Positions 25,400 through 33,667 of a stretch of 64,000 nt of DNA are shown here, one piece after another. The notes under the pieces were generated by a model. It was given only the letters and a program-made list of their open reading frames with translations, did not search any database and was not told where the DNA came from. Source of the stretch: Alkalihalobacillus sp. FSL W8-0930 (GTDB lineage Bacteria; Bacillota; Bacilli; Bacillales; Bacillaceae_D); NCBI GenBank assembly GCA_037965595.1, contig CP150183.1:2666001-2730000 (forward strand), in the 5' to 3' direction. The number at the start of each line of letters is the position of its first letter. The stretch's first letter is position 1. Both the position numbers and the translations under genes were made by a program.

Positions 25400-26265
25400 G
25401 TGGGTTCACATTTTTTATCGACTTGGTCTTTTAGTGGATAGAGATGAAGACGTTCTTCAAAGATCGACTGAATCGAAGCAATCAGACCATTCTCTGGCTC
25501 ATTCGTAAATAAATGCACCTCAGTTGGGACCATGCTTACAAGAGGACTAATTAACATGTCCTGCACATCCATACCCTCTTCAAAAATTAAATCTTCCTCA
25601 AGATAAAAAAGAATTTCATCACGTGTAAGCTCTCGGAACCTGTCATCATACAACGTAAATACTTGATCATGAACAATATATACTCGACTTACCTTAGCAG
25701 GAGTGTTCCTGAGATGCTGGCGATAGTTTTCAAGCATATGCTGATAATCCTGTTCTAACATATATTCATCAATGGCCATCTCTACACAATCTATAAGTAG
25801 TTCTCCATACTCTCTAAGACGAAACGTTAAAAATGGTTCATAATAAAAAGACGTTTCCTGTTCAAGGTTTGTCGCAAATGCCTGGTAGATAAATTCTTTC
25901 CGATTAAAAAATAATTCAATATCCGGTAAGTCGTCTATGTCGCCATCAAGGATGCGTTTTGCAATGGAAAGGATTTGATACTGTTCTTCATGATCAGTGA
26001 AATAAAACATCGTTTCAATAATCGATAGCAGCCACTCTTCTTCCTTACTGTTAATCACAAAGTCTGTTAACAAAGAAGCTAAAAGCGGGTGAAACGAATC
26101 ATAGAAGCTCACATGACGATCTTCATAGTGAACAAACAGCGTCCCTGCATCATGAACTTGTATGTCCGCACCAAGGCCATAGGGCTGATATTTATGAACA
26201 TAGTGCGTTAATTCTTGATAGAGTTTATGACAATCTAGCTTTTCTTCAAAATGAATGGCGATCAA
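25396..26265 (-). CDS. ytxC: Sporulation protein YtxC
   Basis: A 289-residue protein of the YtxC family, found only in spore formers. It begins at TTG after GGGG and shows the family blocks FVINSKEEEWLLSIIETMFYFTDHEEQYQILSIA, ERERLIDCVEMAIDEYMLEQDYQHML and a C-terminal DMLISPLVSMVPTEVHLFTNE. No catalytic domain is evident and its molecular role is unknown; expression during sporulation is the basis of the name. It sits between mqnC and thrS; in B. subtilis it follows dnaI more directly. Confidence 0.85.
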   Translation of the reverse strand: MIAIHFEEKLDCHKLYQELTHYVHKYQPYGLGADIQVHDAGTLFVHYEDRHVSFYDSFHPLLASLLTDFVINSKEEEWLLSIIETMFYFTDHEEQYQILSIAKRILDGDIDDLPDIELFFNRKEFIYQAFATNLEQETSFYYEPFLTFRLREYGELLIDCVEMAIDEYMLEQDYQHMLENYRQHLRNTPAKVSRVYIVHDQVFTLYDDRFRELTRDEILFYLEEDLIFEEGMDVQDMLISPLVSMVPTEVHLFTNEPENGLIASIQSIFEERLHLYPLKDQVDKKCEPT

Positions 26266-26402
26266 CCGATATTCCCCCTAACCTTATCAAACTCTTTTCA
26301 ACGTGTCCTTATGCCAATCTTGGGCTCTATTTCATCCTATGTATAAATAAGTGGAACATGACCGAATCAGATGGCTTTTTCGTCCGACATATTCCTCCAA
26401 AC

Positions 26403-26434
26403 AAAAAAAGCTTCCTGCCATTAAGACAAGAAGC
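26403..26434 (-). terminator. Terminator after mqnC
   Basis: Arms GCTTCTTGTC and GGCAGGAAGC around a 5-nt loop with wobble pairs, followed by seven T residues on the minus strand. Confidence 0.85.
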
Positions 26435-26445
26435 GTTTTAGTCAT

Positions 26446-27558
26446 TTAGTTTTGCATGATAAAGTCTTTTTCAGCGGATTCTTCCTCGTCAAACACACGA
26501 ACAATATCATAAGCGGTTGTACGTTGTGCAGGAATTTTACCGGCTTCACGAATTAAACGAAGAGTTAAATTCGTATTTACTTTGTGAGTTGTATTGGCAG
26601 CTGATACCACGTTCTCTTCCATCATGGTTGAACCAAAATCGTTACACCCAAAATGAAGTGATTGCTTGCCGACTTCTGGACCCATGGTTACCCATGAAGA
26701 CTGGAAGTTAGGAATGTTATCTAAGAAGATGCGAGAAATTGCTACATTCTTCAGATAGTCTTCTTTTGTCAATTTCTTCAATCGACGTAAACCGGTATTC
26801 TCAGGCTGAAGCAACCAAGAAATAAAGGCTGTGAAGCATTCCGTTTCATCTTGAGCATCTCTCACGCGTTGCAGATGCAAGGCACGCTCTTCAAACGATT
26901 CTCCGAAACCAATAACCATAGTAGCCGATCCAAACATACCAACCTTCTTGCTTGCCTTCATCGCATCCATCCACTGTTCCCAAGTAACCTTTAAGCGACT
27001 AACACGCAGTCTCGTTTCTTCAGTAAGAATTTCAGCTCCACCACCTGGCATACTATCAAGCCCAGCCGCATGAAGCTCACGAAGAACTTCCTCAACTGAC
27101 AAGTCAGATACCTCAGCAATTTTCCAGATTTCAGCAGGAGAGAAAGAATGCATCCAAATATCAGGAAAACGTTCTTTAATTCCTTTTAACAGATTCGTAT
27201 AATAATCAAGCTTTAAGTTAGGATTGGTTCCACCCTGCATTAGAATTTCTGTTCCACCTACATCAAGAGTTTCTTGAATTTTAGAGAAGATCACTTCATC
27301 ATCAAGAACATACCCTTCTTTTGAATTAGGCGGACGATAAAATGCACAAAAACTGCAATATGTATCACAGAAATTCGTATAGTTTACATTTCGTCCGATG
27401 ACAAATGTTGTAACGGGCTCAGGGTGCCATTTTTTCATAATCGTATCAGCGGCTTTCCCTAGCTTTTCAAGGTCATCACTCTCATATAATTTTACAGCGT
27501 CCTCCATGGAAATACGTTCTCCATTGACGGCGCGTTCAAGTATTTCATCAACGCTCAT
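26446..27558 (-). CDS. mqnC: Cyclic dehypoxanthinyl futalosine synthase MqnC
   Basis: Radical SAM enzyme of the futalosine pathway to menaquinone, 370 residues; it cyclises dehypoxanthine futalosine. The iron-sulfur motif CX3CX2C is at C64, C68 and C71 (FCDTYCSFCAFYR). Other family blocks are GGTEILMQGGTNPNLKLDYY, MHSFSPAEIWKIAE, GLDSMPGGGAEIL and MVIGFGESFEERALHL. Related enzymes MqnE and CofH share the scaffold, but GGTNP and PGGGAE together with length favour MqnC. No other futalosine gene lies in the window. It interrupts the dnaI-ytxC neighbourhood of B. subtilis, which uses the classical Men pathway. Terminators bound it on both sides, so it is a single-gene transcript. Confidence 0.88.
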   Translation of the reverse strand: MSVDEILERAVNGERISMEDAVKLYESDDLEKLGKAADTIMKKWHPEPVTTFVIGRNVNYTNFCDTYCSFCAFYRPPNSKEGYVLDDEVIFSKIQETLDVGGTEILMQGGTNPNLKLDYYTNLLKGIKERFPDIWMHSFSPAEIWKIAEVSDLSVEEVLRELHAAGLDSMPGGGAEILTEETRLRVSRLKVTWEQWMDAMKASKKVGMFGSATMVIGFGESFEERALHLQRVRDAQDETECFTAFISWLLQPENTGLRRLKKLTKEDYLKNVAISRIFLDNIPNFQSSWVTMGPEVGKQSLHFGCNDFGSTMMEENVVSAANTTHKVNTNLTLRLIREAGKIPAQRTTAYDIVRVFDEEESAEKDFIMQN

Positions 27559-27636
27559 GTTGTAACCCCCATCACCTTTTAAAGGATAATTTCATCGTAT
27601 CATAGATAAATAGAAACTTCCAATTGACGAACTTAC

Positions 27637-27668
27637 ATAAAAACGGAGAAGCAACGTTAGCTTCTCCG
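27637..27668 (-). terminator. Terminator after dnaI, overlapping its stop codon
   Basis: Arms CGGAGAAGC and GCTTCTCCG (27668-27660 and 27652-27644) with loop TAACGTT; the loop contains the dnaI stop codon. Five T residues follow. Confidence 0.88.
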
Positions 27669-28583
27669 ATTCTCCCCTTTAATCATAATAGGCTCTGTAT
27701 AGTGCTTGATGCGCTCCATAATACGCATAGCTTTGAGCTCTTCTGTACCACCTTTGTCTGAATACGCAAGATGGCGTTCCAACTCATCATAATCATAGTT
27801 CGAAGTAAAAAGAGTAGGGAGCTTTTCAAGCATCCGGTGCTGCAAAATAGCACCTAGTACATCATCTCTCGTCCAGCTTGAAGTCGTTTCTGCTCCAATA
27901 TCATCTAATATTAATACTTGTGCTTTTTTAACAGCTTCAAGCTTTTCTTGAAACGAACCATCAGAGATCGATTGGCGCATCTCTCGAAAGAAATCAGGGG
28001 CGAAAATAATAAATGTTTCGATACCACGGTCTTTTAATTCATTCGCAACCGCACCCATCAAGTAGGTTTTCCCAACGCCAAATTTGCCGTATAAGTATAA
28101 TCCATTCCCATCTTCTCCAGGTTTTGCATTCATCGCAAATTGAAGAGCTGCGCGGCTTGCTTCCATTCGATCCGTTCCGTGCTCTAATTGCTCAAAGCTA
28201 GCCGAAAGAATTTCTTTTGGAATATAAAGAGATTGAATCAGTGTTTGTTCCTGCTTTTGCTTTTCAGCCTGAACCTTTAGGCTACAGGCATGATACCTAA
28301 GCTCCAGATGCTTACGATCTACATAAAGCTCAGGCTGATACCCTTGCATTAAGTTCGGACAACGTGTGAGCCCTGGACAGTTATCACAGTTCTCTCTCTC
28401 TTTTTTGTACTCATAAAGCTTATTAAGCCCCGTTTGAACCATCTCACTTGTCACATTTGGATGCTCGTCTAAAAATTGAATAATGTATGGACTTTTGAGC
28501 AAAGCATCCTTCGCACGATCCAATCGTTTTTGAAGCTCATCATTTCCGTCCCATTTGGAAAGCGCTGTGTCTATACGTTCCAC
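27657..28583 (-). CDS. dnaI: Primosomal helicase loader DnaI
   Basis: AAA+ protein that loads the replicative helicase DnaC onto DNA, 308 residues. The N-terminal domain carries a zinc-binding set of cysteines (ENCDNCPGLTRCPNL and later HACS) that contacts the helicase. The AAA+ domain starts near residue 140 with Walker A LYGKFGVGKTYLMG at about 165, Walker B VLILDDIGAETTSSW, and sensor 1 LPTLFTSNYDYDEL. It is encoded directly after dnaB (2 nt apart), its partner in primosome assembly with DnaD. Length matches the B. subtilis protein (311). Confidence 0.96.
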   Translation of the reverse strand: MERIDTALSKWDGNDELQKRLDRAKDALLKSPYIIQFLDEHPNVTSEMVQTGLNKLYEYKKERENCDNCPGLTRCPNLMQGYQPELYVDRKHLELRYHACSLKVQAEKQKQEQTLIQSLYIPKEILSASFEQLEHGTDRMEASRAALQFAMNAKPGEDGNGLYLYGKFGVGKTYLMGAVANELKDRGIETFIIFAPDFFREMRQSISDGSFQEKLEAVKKAQVLILDDIGAETTSSWTRDDVLGAILQHRMLEKLPTLFTSNYDYDELERHLAYSDKGGTEELKAMRIMERIKHYTEPIMIKGENRRS

Positions 28584-28585
28584 AA

Positions 28586-30034
28586 TTATCCTCCCTTCTG
28601 TTGTTTTGATCGTCTTAATTCTTCAAGCATACTCTCAAAGCTTTGTTTTGATTGTTGCTCTGTATCATTCGACTGTTTGGTTTTTGTTTCACTTGCCGAA
28701 GCCGTTTCCGCTTTTGCTTGCTCTTGGGATTGCTTTTCTTCAAGTAGCCATTTCGGAAGCTTGTCTTTCTTGCGATTTCGTTTCCCTTGTTGCTTTTGTG
28801 TGGAATATGAATCGGTGGCTTCCGCTTTGTTTTGTTTCTCTTGCTTTGCCAGTTGCATTGCTTCATGTACAAGCTTTACTTTTTTCCTCGACCAATGACC
28901 CGCAATCTTATGGACAAGTGGTTTGGAAAGCTTCATATCATATTGATATAATACGTAGTCCAATAAAACATTGGCAACACCAGGTAACAATTGATAATCA
29001 AGAATCAACCCTTCTACAATCTTCGCATCAGCTGGTGCAACCTGGGCACCCTCAGAGCGTAGTTCAAGAAGTCTTAGTGGCGAAGTCTCTTCGTAAAAGA
29101 GAATCGTCTTCTCTTCATCTGTTGTTGGTTCCTTCTGATTCATTGTACGCTCATTCATCGGCTGTGTTCTCAGACCAAGTCCAGGTGGATTACTTCCATA
29201 CTCCAAGCGGTACCAGTCCTGTGCTTTTTTTCTTAACAATTCCAAATCAACTCGTTCATCTGGTCCGACTGCTTGTGAGACAATCTTACTCATTTCAAGC
29301 GGATCCACACGATAAACAAAAGCCAGTCGAATCACCGTTTCTTCGACTTCCTTTGTGATCGCCTGTTCGGGAACCACAAAGCTTGAGAGTGCATTTTTCA
29401 TGAGCTCCAGGTCAAAGTCTTCAAAAGAAAAGCCTTGTTTATCATGTCGGGAAAGAATCGTTTTATTTGTATAGTTCGTCAGTGCTTCCCCTGTTTCAGA
29501 TCGTAAGTTTGAAACCATCTCAGAGTGATGTAATGATGTATACACTTCATCAAATGAATAGGTTAACTCTGTATACTCAGATGTCGGAACCGCATCTACT
29601 GAAAAGCGGTTACGTAATTCTCTAAATTGGGTTTTCCCTAATCGATTAAAAAGATACACACTAAGTACATCATTTTCAAAAAATTGTTTAGGTGTCATAG
29701 GTGGTTGTAGTTCATAAAGATACCGACTCTCTGAATCACCCTTTTGTTTATAGCTTTTAAGTAGTCCGATTCCTTCTAGCTTTTTACGTTCTTCAAAGAT
29801 CTCTGCTAGTGAGAGCTCTGTCATTAACATAAGCTGCCGATGCGTTTGCTCGGAGCTTACCCATTGATCTCTTTCTAAATGTGCCCATAAGGTTGTATAT
29901 AAACCGTTTGCTACCGTGCCTATTAACGGTTGATAGAGTAATACCATTACTTTTTGATCCATATCAGTTAAATAATCAGCCGTTCGAACGGTATATCTAT
30001 CAACAGGAAGCAGCTCTCTCCAGTGCCAGCTCAA
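28586..30034 (-). CDS. dnaB: Replication initiation and membrane attachment protein DnaB
   Basis: A 482-residue DnaB of the Gram-positive type, not the helicase of the same name in E. coli. It acts after DnaA and DnaD at oriC and in PriA-dependent restart, and tethers the origin to the membrane. An N-terminal DDBH1 domain (residues 1-130, MVLLYQPLIGTVANGLYTTLW) is followed by DDBH2 (about 310-410, LRLLELRSEGAQVAPADAKIVEGLI, then LLPGVANVLLDYVLY). The C-terminal 70 residues are a low-complexity Lys/Gln/Glu tail. It is followed by dnaI with only 2 nt between, as in B. subtilis. Confidence 0.95.
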   Translation of the reverse strand: MSWHWRELLPVDRYTVRTADYLTDMDQKVMVLLYQPLIGTVANGLYTTLWAHLERDQWVSSEQTHRQLMLMTELSLAEIFEERKKLEGIGLLKSYKQKGDSESRYLYELQPPMTPKQFFENDVLSVYLFNRLGKTQFRELRNRFSVDAVPTSEYTELTYSFDEVYTSLHHSEMVSNLRSETGEALTNYTNKTILSRHDKQGFSFEDFDLELMKNALSSFVVPEQAITKEVEETVIRLAFVYRVDPLEMSKIVSQAVGPDERVDLELLRKKAQDWYRLEYGSNPPGLGLRTQPMNERTMNQKEPTTDEEKTILFYEETSPLRLLELRSEGAQVAPADAKIVEGLILDYQLLPGVANVLLDYVLYQYDMKLSKPLVHKIAGHWSRKKVKLVHEAMQLAKQEKQNKAEATDSYSTQKQQGKRNRKKDKLPKWLLEEKQSQEQAKAETASASETKTKQSNDTEQQSKQSFESMLEELRRSKQQKGG

Positions 30035-30169
30035 CGTAGTGCCCCCCTTGTTTCTTCAATCGTGCTCATAGTGTAACACGTTCCCTCTTTTTCTGCGCCT
30101 CATAAATCTGGCAAAGCAGGAAATTAGACTAATGGAATATTCAAGTTAAATAGAGTGTAAAACACGAAC

Positions 30170-30200
30170 GGCAAATGATTCAGTCTACGAATCATTTGCC
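30170..30200. repeat. Family-A hairpin, copy 5 (solo, with compensated change)
   Basis: Arms GGCAAATGATTC (30170-30181) and GAATCATTTGCC (30189-30200), loop 7 nt. The G-C pair of the other copies has become A-T on both arms. It is preceded by AAACACGAAC, which matches the far end of the family-B body, so it looks like a deletion product. It lies between nrdR and dnaB. Confidence 0.8.
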
Positions 30201-30255
30201 TTCTTTAAACCATGTTTAGTTGTCCGTCTATAAGTCAGTGAAAATAGTAAATGTC

Positions 30256-30711
30256 TTACTCCTTGTTCATTAAATCCGTTAATTCTTTAATGAACACATT
30301 AATATCTTTAAATTGGCGATAGACGGAAGCAAAGCGTACGTACGCCACATCATCAATGTCGGCCAGTCTTTCCATTACTAATTCTCCAACGTCTTGACTC
30401 AGCATTTCGTTCTTCCCAGATCCTCTTAAATCTCTTTCCACATTGTTTACAACGTTCTCTAATGTTTCAAGGGGAACCGGTCGTTTTTCACATGCACGAA
30501 TAAGTCCTCTTAAAATTTTGTCTCGACTGAACTCTTGGCGCGTCCCGTCCTTTTTTACAACAATTAATGGAACCTCTTCAACCGTTTCAAAGGTTGTAAA
30601 TCGGTTTCCACACGATTCACATTCTCTTCGTCTCCGGATTGAACGAGCTTCATCACTTGGCCTAGAATCCAGTACCCTTGTACCATTAAAATGGCATGTG
30701 GGACATCGCAT
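30256..30711 (-). CDS. nrdR: Transcriptional repressor NrdR
   Basis: Nucleotide-sensing repressor of ribonucleotide reductase genes, 151 residues from ATG 30711 (eight bases after GGAG; a 15-residue longer frame is rejected). The N-terminal zinc ribbon has Cys 3, 6, 31 and 34 ([13 protein letters not shown] and [11 protein letters not shown]). The ATP-cone domain follows ([31 protein letters not shown]). It binds ATP or dATP and then NrdR boxes at nrd promoters, none of which lie in this window. It precedes dnaB in the same direction, the B. subtilis ytcG position. Confidence 0.95.
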   Translation of the reverse strand: MRCPTCHFNGTRVLDSRPSDEARSIRRRRECESCGNRFTTFETVEEVPLIVVKKDGTRQEFSRDKILRGLIRACEKRPVPLETLENVVNNVERDLRGSGKNEMLSQDVGELVMERLADIDDVAYVRFASVYRQFKDINVFIKELTDLMNKE

Positions 30712-30791
30712 GTAATCATCTCCAACCTTACACAAGTCAAGTCTTCTTTCTACCATTTATTTTATAAAAAAAGACGGGCGCTGACAAGCGG

Positions 30792-31193
30792 TTATAATAG
30801 TTGCTCCCCTAAGCCAGACCCGATATATATAAGTTGTTTATCCAATTTCGTATACATTGACTCAAGCATGCGTTTGCTTTTTCCAAAATCCGATGGCAAG
30901 ACCGTATTATATGAGCATGAAAAATCCACCGCTGTTTTAAATGGTCTTACCGTAATCACAGACGCTACAAGCAAGAACTTCTGCCCGGATGACTGCTCAA
31001 TAATGATTTCTCCACGTTCTCGTTCCGTTCGTTTTAAATTGTAGCCAGACTCTTTTACAACGGCTTCGATTGCTTCAATAACCTTATCTTTGTTTCCTTT
31101 GTAATATCTAGTCTGAAGCGATTCATTGCTGTGTTTTTCCCCAGTCTCAGCGTGACTTCTCGTTAAAAAATGCCAGGTCTCTTTTAATCCCAT
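30792..31193 (-). CDS. Conserved hypothetical cytosolic protein
   Basis: A 133-residue protein with no recognisable catalytic motif. I start it at ATG 31193, which follows AGAGGGG; a longer frame to 31235 has no ribosome-binding site. The sequence MGLKETWHFLTRSHAETGEKHSNESLQTRYYKGNKDKV is followed by an alternating pattern YNLKRTERERGEIIIEQSS and VASVITVRPFKTAVDFSCS that suggests a compact beta fold. It lies between speD and nrdR. A terminator after speD at 31246-31278 means it needs its own promoter. Function unknown. Confidence 0.7.
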   Translation of the reverse strand: MGLKETWHFLTRSHAETGEKHSNESLQTRYYKGNKDKVIEAIEAVVKESGYNLKRTERERGEIIIEQSSGQKFLLVASVITVRPFKTAVDFSCSYNTVLPSDFGKSKRMLESMYTKLDKQLIYIGSGLGEQLL

Positions 31194-31245
31194 ATGAACC
31201 CCTCTTTCTCTACAAAAATCAGTAAGCGTTATCATTAGTATAAAC

Positions 31246-31278
31246 TAAAAAAGCGAATCTGCCAAAAGGCAAATTCAC
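31246..31278 (-). terminator. Terminator after speD
   Basis: Arms GTGAATTTGCC and GGCAGATTCGC (11 pairs including wobbles) around TTTT, followed by six T residues on the minus strand. Confidence 0.87.
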
Positions 31279-31297
31279 TTTCCTACATACGTTGTAA

Positions 31298-31678
31298 TTA
31301 ATTAGATTCAACAGCCACTTTTTTAGGCTGAACTGGTCCCATACCTCGAGGCACTTCAATGACTTCGCTAGATGTTGAATGAAGTTCCTGAGCTATATAA
31401 TTGGAAGCCAGGTGCGGATCTAAATCTCCACAGGTATATACATCTATACTCGCATAGCCGTGCTCAGGAAAACTGTGAATTGTTAAGTGAGATTCTGAAA
31501 TAATAACTACTCCACTCACTCCATGAGGGGCAAACTTATGAAAAGCTACCTCTCTTACTTCAGCTCCTGCTTTTAACGCGGCATCAACAAAAACCTGTTC
31601 AATAAAGTCCATATTATTCAACTTTTCTACATTACAACCCCATAGTTCTGCAATAACATGCCGACCCATTGTGTCCAT
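31298..31678 (-). CDS. speD: S-adenosylmethionine decarboxylase proenzyme (SpeD)
   Basis: Makes decarboxylated SAM, the aminopropyl donor for spermidine. The 126-residue proenzyme self-cleaves between Glu 62 and Ser 63 ([18 protein letters not shown]), where the serine becomes the pyruvoyl cofactor. His 68 and Cys in [11 protein letters not shown] are the other active-site residues. The length is that of the short prokaryotic class 1B enzyme. It lies downstream of gapB, as in B. subtilis. A structured leader of about 140 nt with its own promoter separates it from gapB. Confidence 0.95.
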   Translation of the reverse strand: MDTMGRHVIAELWGCNVEKLNNMDFIEQVFVDAALKAGAEVREVAFHKFAPHGVSGVVIISESHLTIHSFPEHGYASIDVYTCGDLDPHLASNYIAQELHSTSSEVIEVPRGMGPVQPKKVAVESN

Positions 31679-31689
31679 AAGTTGAATCC

Positions 31690-31819
31690 CCCTTTACAGT
31701 ATTAATCATGCCTTTCCAAGCATGCAGTACCACCTATACACACGGGGGAAAGTTAGTCCGATGAGGTCCTAACCCTTTCTGTGTAGAGATCATACCTTGT
31801 TTGCCGCTCACGGCTCACG
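31690..31819 (-). ncRNA. Structured 5' leader of speD (class unknown)
   Basis: On the minus strand the leader can form ACACAGAAAG with CTTTCCCCCGTGTG as an outer stem enclosing GTTAG-GACCTCATCGG-CTAAC, and a second hairpin GCATGC-TTGGAAAG-GCATG. It begins at the promoter below and ends at the speD ribosome-binding site AAAGGGGG. I do not recognise a riboswitch class. No terminator is evident, so control would be translational. Confidence 0.55.
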
Positions 31820-31825
31820 ACAACA

Positions 31826-31854
31826 AGTATACTGTTTTTCAGATACCAATGCAA
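31826..31854 (-). promoter_or_regulatory. Sigma-A promoter of speD
   Basis: TTGCAT (31854-31849), 17-bp spacer and TATACT (31831-31826) on the minus strand, giving speD a promoter separate from gapB. Confidence 0.65.
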
Positions 31855-31898
31855 TAGACTCAAATAAGAAACTTGTCATTAATTGCGAGTACACTCGT

Positions 31899-32924
31899 TT
31901 ATACGGTTATTTCTTTTTTTAGGCGAGAAGCAACGTAATTCATCAAATCAACCACTCGACATGAGTATCCCCATTCATTGTCATACCAAGCAAGAACCTT
32001 TAATTGACGACTGCCTTGAACACTAGTAGATAACCCGTCAATGACAGACGACTGTTCTTCCCCATTAAAATCAATGGAAACAAGCGGCTCATCTGTAATC
32101 CCAAGTATCCCGGAAAGCTCGGAGCTTGCCGCTTTCCTAAATGCCGTGTTCACCATCTCTGCTGTCACATCTGACTTCAATTGAACAACTAGATCTACGA
32201 GCGACACATTTGGTGTTGGAACTCGTAATGCCATCCCGTGAAGCTTCCCCTCAAGCTGAGGCAGCACCTTAGATATCGCTTTTGCTGCTCCAGTGGAGGT
32301 AGGTATGATGGATTGGCCACAGGATCTGGCTCTACGCAAATCTTTATGAGGGTTATCAATATTTTTCTGGTCATTTGTGTAAGAATGTACGGTTGTCATC
32401 ATTCCGCTCTCAATTCCAAATGTTTGATCAAGAACTTTTGCAACCGGTGCCAAACAATTTGTTGTGCAAGAAGCATTTGAAATAATATGGTGATGCTCAG
32501 CCTGATATTCGTGTTCGTTCACACCCATGACAATCGTGATATCTTCATCCTTTGCAGGTGCTGTAATTAGTACTTTTTTTGCTCCTGCTTGTAAGTGGTA
32601 ACCTGCTGTCTCTTTTGTTTTAAATTTCCCTGTTGCTTCAATGACAATATCAATCTCTAGCTCCTGCCACGGAAGATTTATTGGATCTCTTGACTGTAAT
32701 AGCCTAATTTCATGACCATCTACATATAACTGACCATCCTGAACATCCACTGACAGAGGAAATATTCCATGTACACTATCATATTTGATCAGATGTGCAA
32801 GCGTCTCAGCCGGATACGTTGCATTAATAGCTACCACACGAACCTTGTGATCAAGCATAGCCTTACGAAAGACCATTCGTCCAATACGTCCAAACCCGTT
32901 GATCGCTACTTTTGTTTTCATCAT
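31899..32924 (-). CDS. gapB: Gluconeogenic glyceraldehyde-3-phosphate dehydrogenase (GapB)
   Basis: NAD(P)-dependent GAPDH, 341 residues. The N-terminal dinucleotide-binding fold starts KVAINGFGRIGRMVFRKAM; the catalytic cysteine is in ISNASCTTNCLAP and the partner histidine in MMTTVHSYTNDQ. The catalytic domain continues with RVPTPNVSLVDLVVQL. Placement next to speD identifies it as the NADP-linked GapB that runs the reaction toward glucose; the glycolytic GapA is elsewhere. In B. subtilis gapB is repressed by CcpN on glucose. A palindrome at 32964-32980 in the promoter region would suit such a repressor. Confidence 0.93.
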   Translation of the reverse strand: MMKTKVAINGFGRIGRMVFRKAMLDHKVRVVAINATYPAETLAHLIKYDSVHGIFPLSVDVQDGQLYVDGHEIRLLQSRDPINLPWQELEIDIVIEATGKFKTKETAGYHLQAGAKKVLITAPAKDEDITIVMGVNEHEYQAEHHHIISNASCTTNCLAPVAKVLDQTFGIESGMMTTVHSYTNDQKNIDNPHKDLRRARSCGQSIIPTSTGAAKAISKVLPQLEGKLHGMALRVPTPNVSLVDLVVQLKSDVTAEMVNTAFRKAASSELSGILGITDEPLVSIDFNGEEQSSVIDGLSTSVQGSRQLKVLAWYDNEWGYSCRVVDLMNYVASRLKKEITV

Positions 32925-32938
32925 GATCCCACCCTTTA

Positions 32939-32980
32939 TAATGTTATACTTTATGATCGATTATGTTATATAGTATAACA
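32939..32980 (-). promoter_or_regulatory. Palindromic operator and promoter region of gapB (candidate CcpN site)
   Basis: TGTTATA-GTA-TATAACA is a perfect inverted repeat at 32964-32980, and a related half site AATGTTATACT lies at 32939-32950. The spacing between them is 24 bp. This is where CcpN binds in B. subtilis gapB; identity is inferred. Confidence 0.5.
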
Positions 32981-33015
32981 CATTAACGTTAAATGCGAAT
33001 GATTTTCTTAAATAT

Positions 33016-33061
33016 AATAAAAAAACCTACTAAAAATCAGCGATACTGATCTTTAGTAGGT
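33016..33061 (-). terminator. Terminator of the polA-mutM-ytaF-coaE operon
   Basis: Arms ACCTACTAAA and TTTAGTAGGT with a further inner ATCAG/CTGAT pairing, followed by seven T residues on the minus strand, 6 nt after the coaE stop. Confidence 0.9.
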
Positions 33062-33066
33062 CATAA

Positions 33067-33657
33067 TTATAAATTCCATAACTTTACTATACGATGCACT
33101 TCATCTTTCGTGTCTTCCTTGGTGCCATGATTATGAATGACTCCATCTGCCCGTTCTACTTTCTCATCAATCGGCATTTGAGCATTGATCCGTGATCGGG
33201 CTTGTTCCATTCCCGCTTGATCACGGGACATTAATCGTTCAAGCTGAAGCCCTGGTTCAACATAAACTAATAGAACTTTATCCACCAGATGAAATAACTC
33301 ACTTTCATATAAAAGGGGAATATCCATGACGACATGCTCATGCCCTTGCCTCAGATAAGCCTCCGCTTTCGACACTAACTCAGATCTCACCACAGGATGA
33401 ACAATGGCATTTAGCTTCAAACGCATGCTCTCATTTGAAAAGATCCGTTCACCAAGCATTGCACGGTTAATGGAGCCATCTTCATTTAGAATGTCACGTC
33501 CAAATGTCTGGACTACCTGATGATAAGCTGCACCGTCGATCTCCATTACTTCTCTTGCAATCACATCGGCGTCTACGACAGGAATCCCTTCCTGACGTAT
33601 CATCGCTGCAACAGTTGATTTTCCCGTCGCAATGCCGCCGGTTAGTCCAATAATCAT
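33067..33657 (-). CDS. coaE: Dephospho-CoA kinase
   Basis: Last enzyme of coenzyme A synthesis; phosphorylates the 3' hydroxyl of dephospho-CoA using ATP. The 196-residue protein has Walker A GLTGGIATGKSTVAAMI at the N-terminus, the substrate motif PVVDADVIAREVM, HPVVRSELVSKA, and the lid VMDIPLLYES. Length is typical. It is the last gene of the polA-mutM-ytaF-coaE cluster and is followed by a strong terminator. Confidence 0.96.
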   Translation of the reverse strand: MIIGLTGGIATGKSTVAAMIRQEGIPVVDADVIAREVMEIDGAAYHQVVQTFGRDILNEDGSINRAMLGERIFSNESMRLKLNAIVHPVVRSELVSKAEAYLRQGHEHVVMDIPLLYESELFHLVDKVLLVYVEPGLQLERLMSRDQAGMEQARSRINAQMPIDEKVERADGVIHNHGTKEDTKDEVHRIVKLWNL

Positions 33658-33667
33658 TAGTTCCTCC

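Noticed and set aside
28555-29358. Long plus-strand open frame of 267 codons opposite dnaB
   Set aside because: It is antisense to a certain gene (dnaB), has no ribosome-binding site, and its composition (Ser, Phe, Leu rich) is that of a shadow frame.
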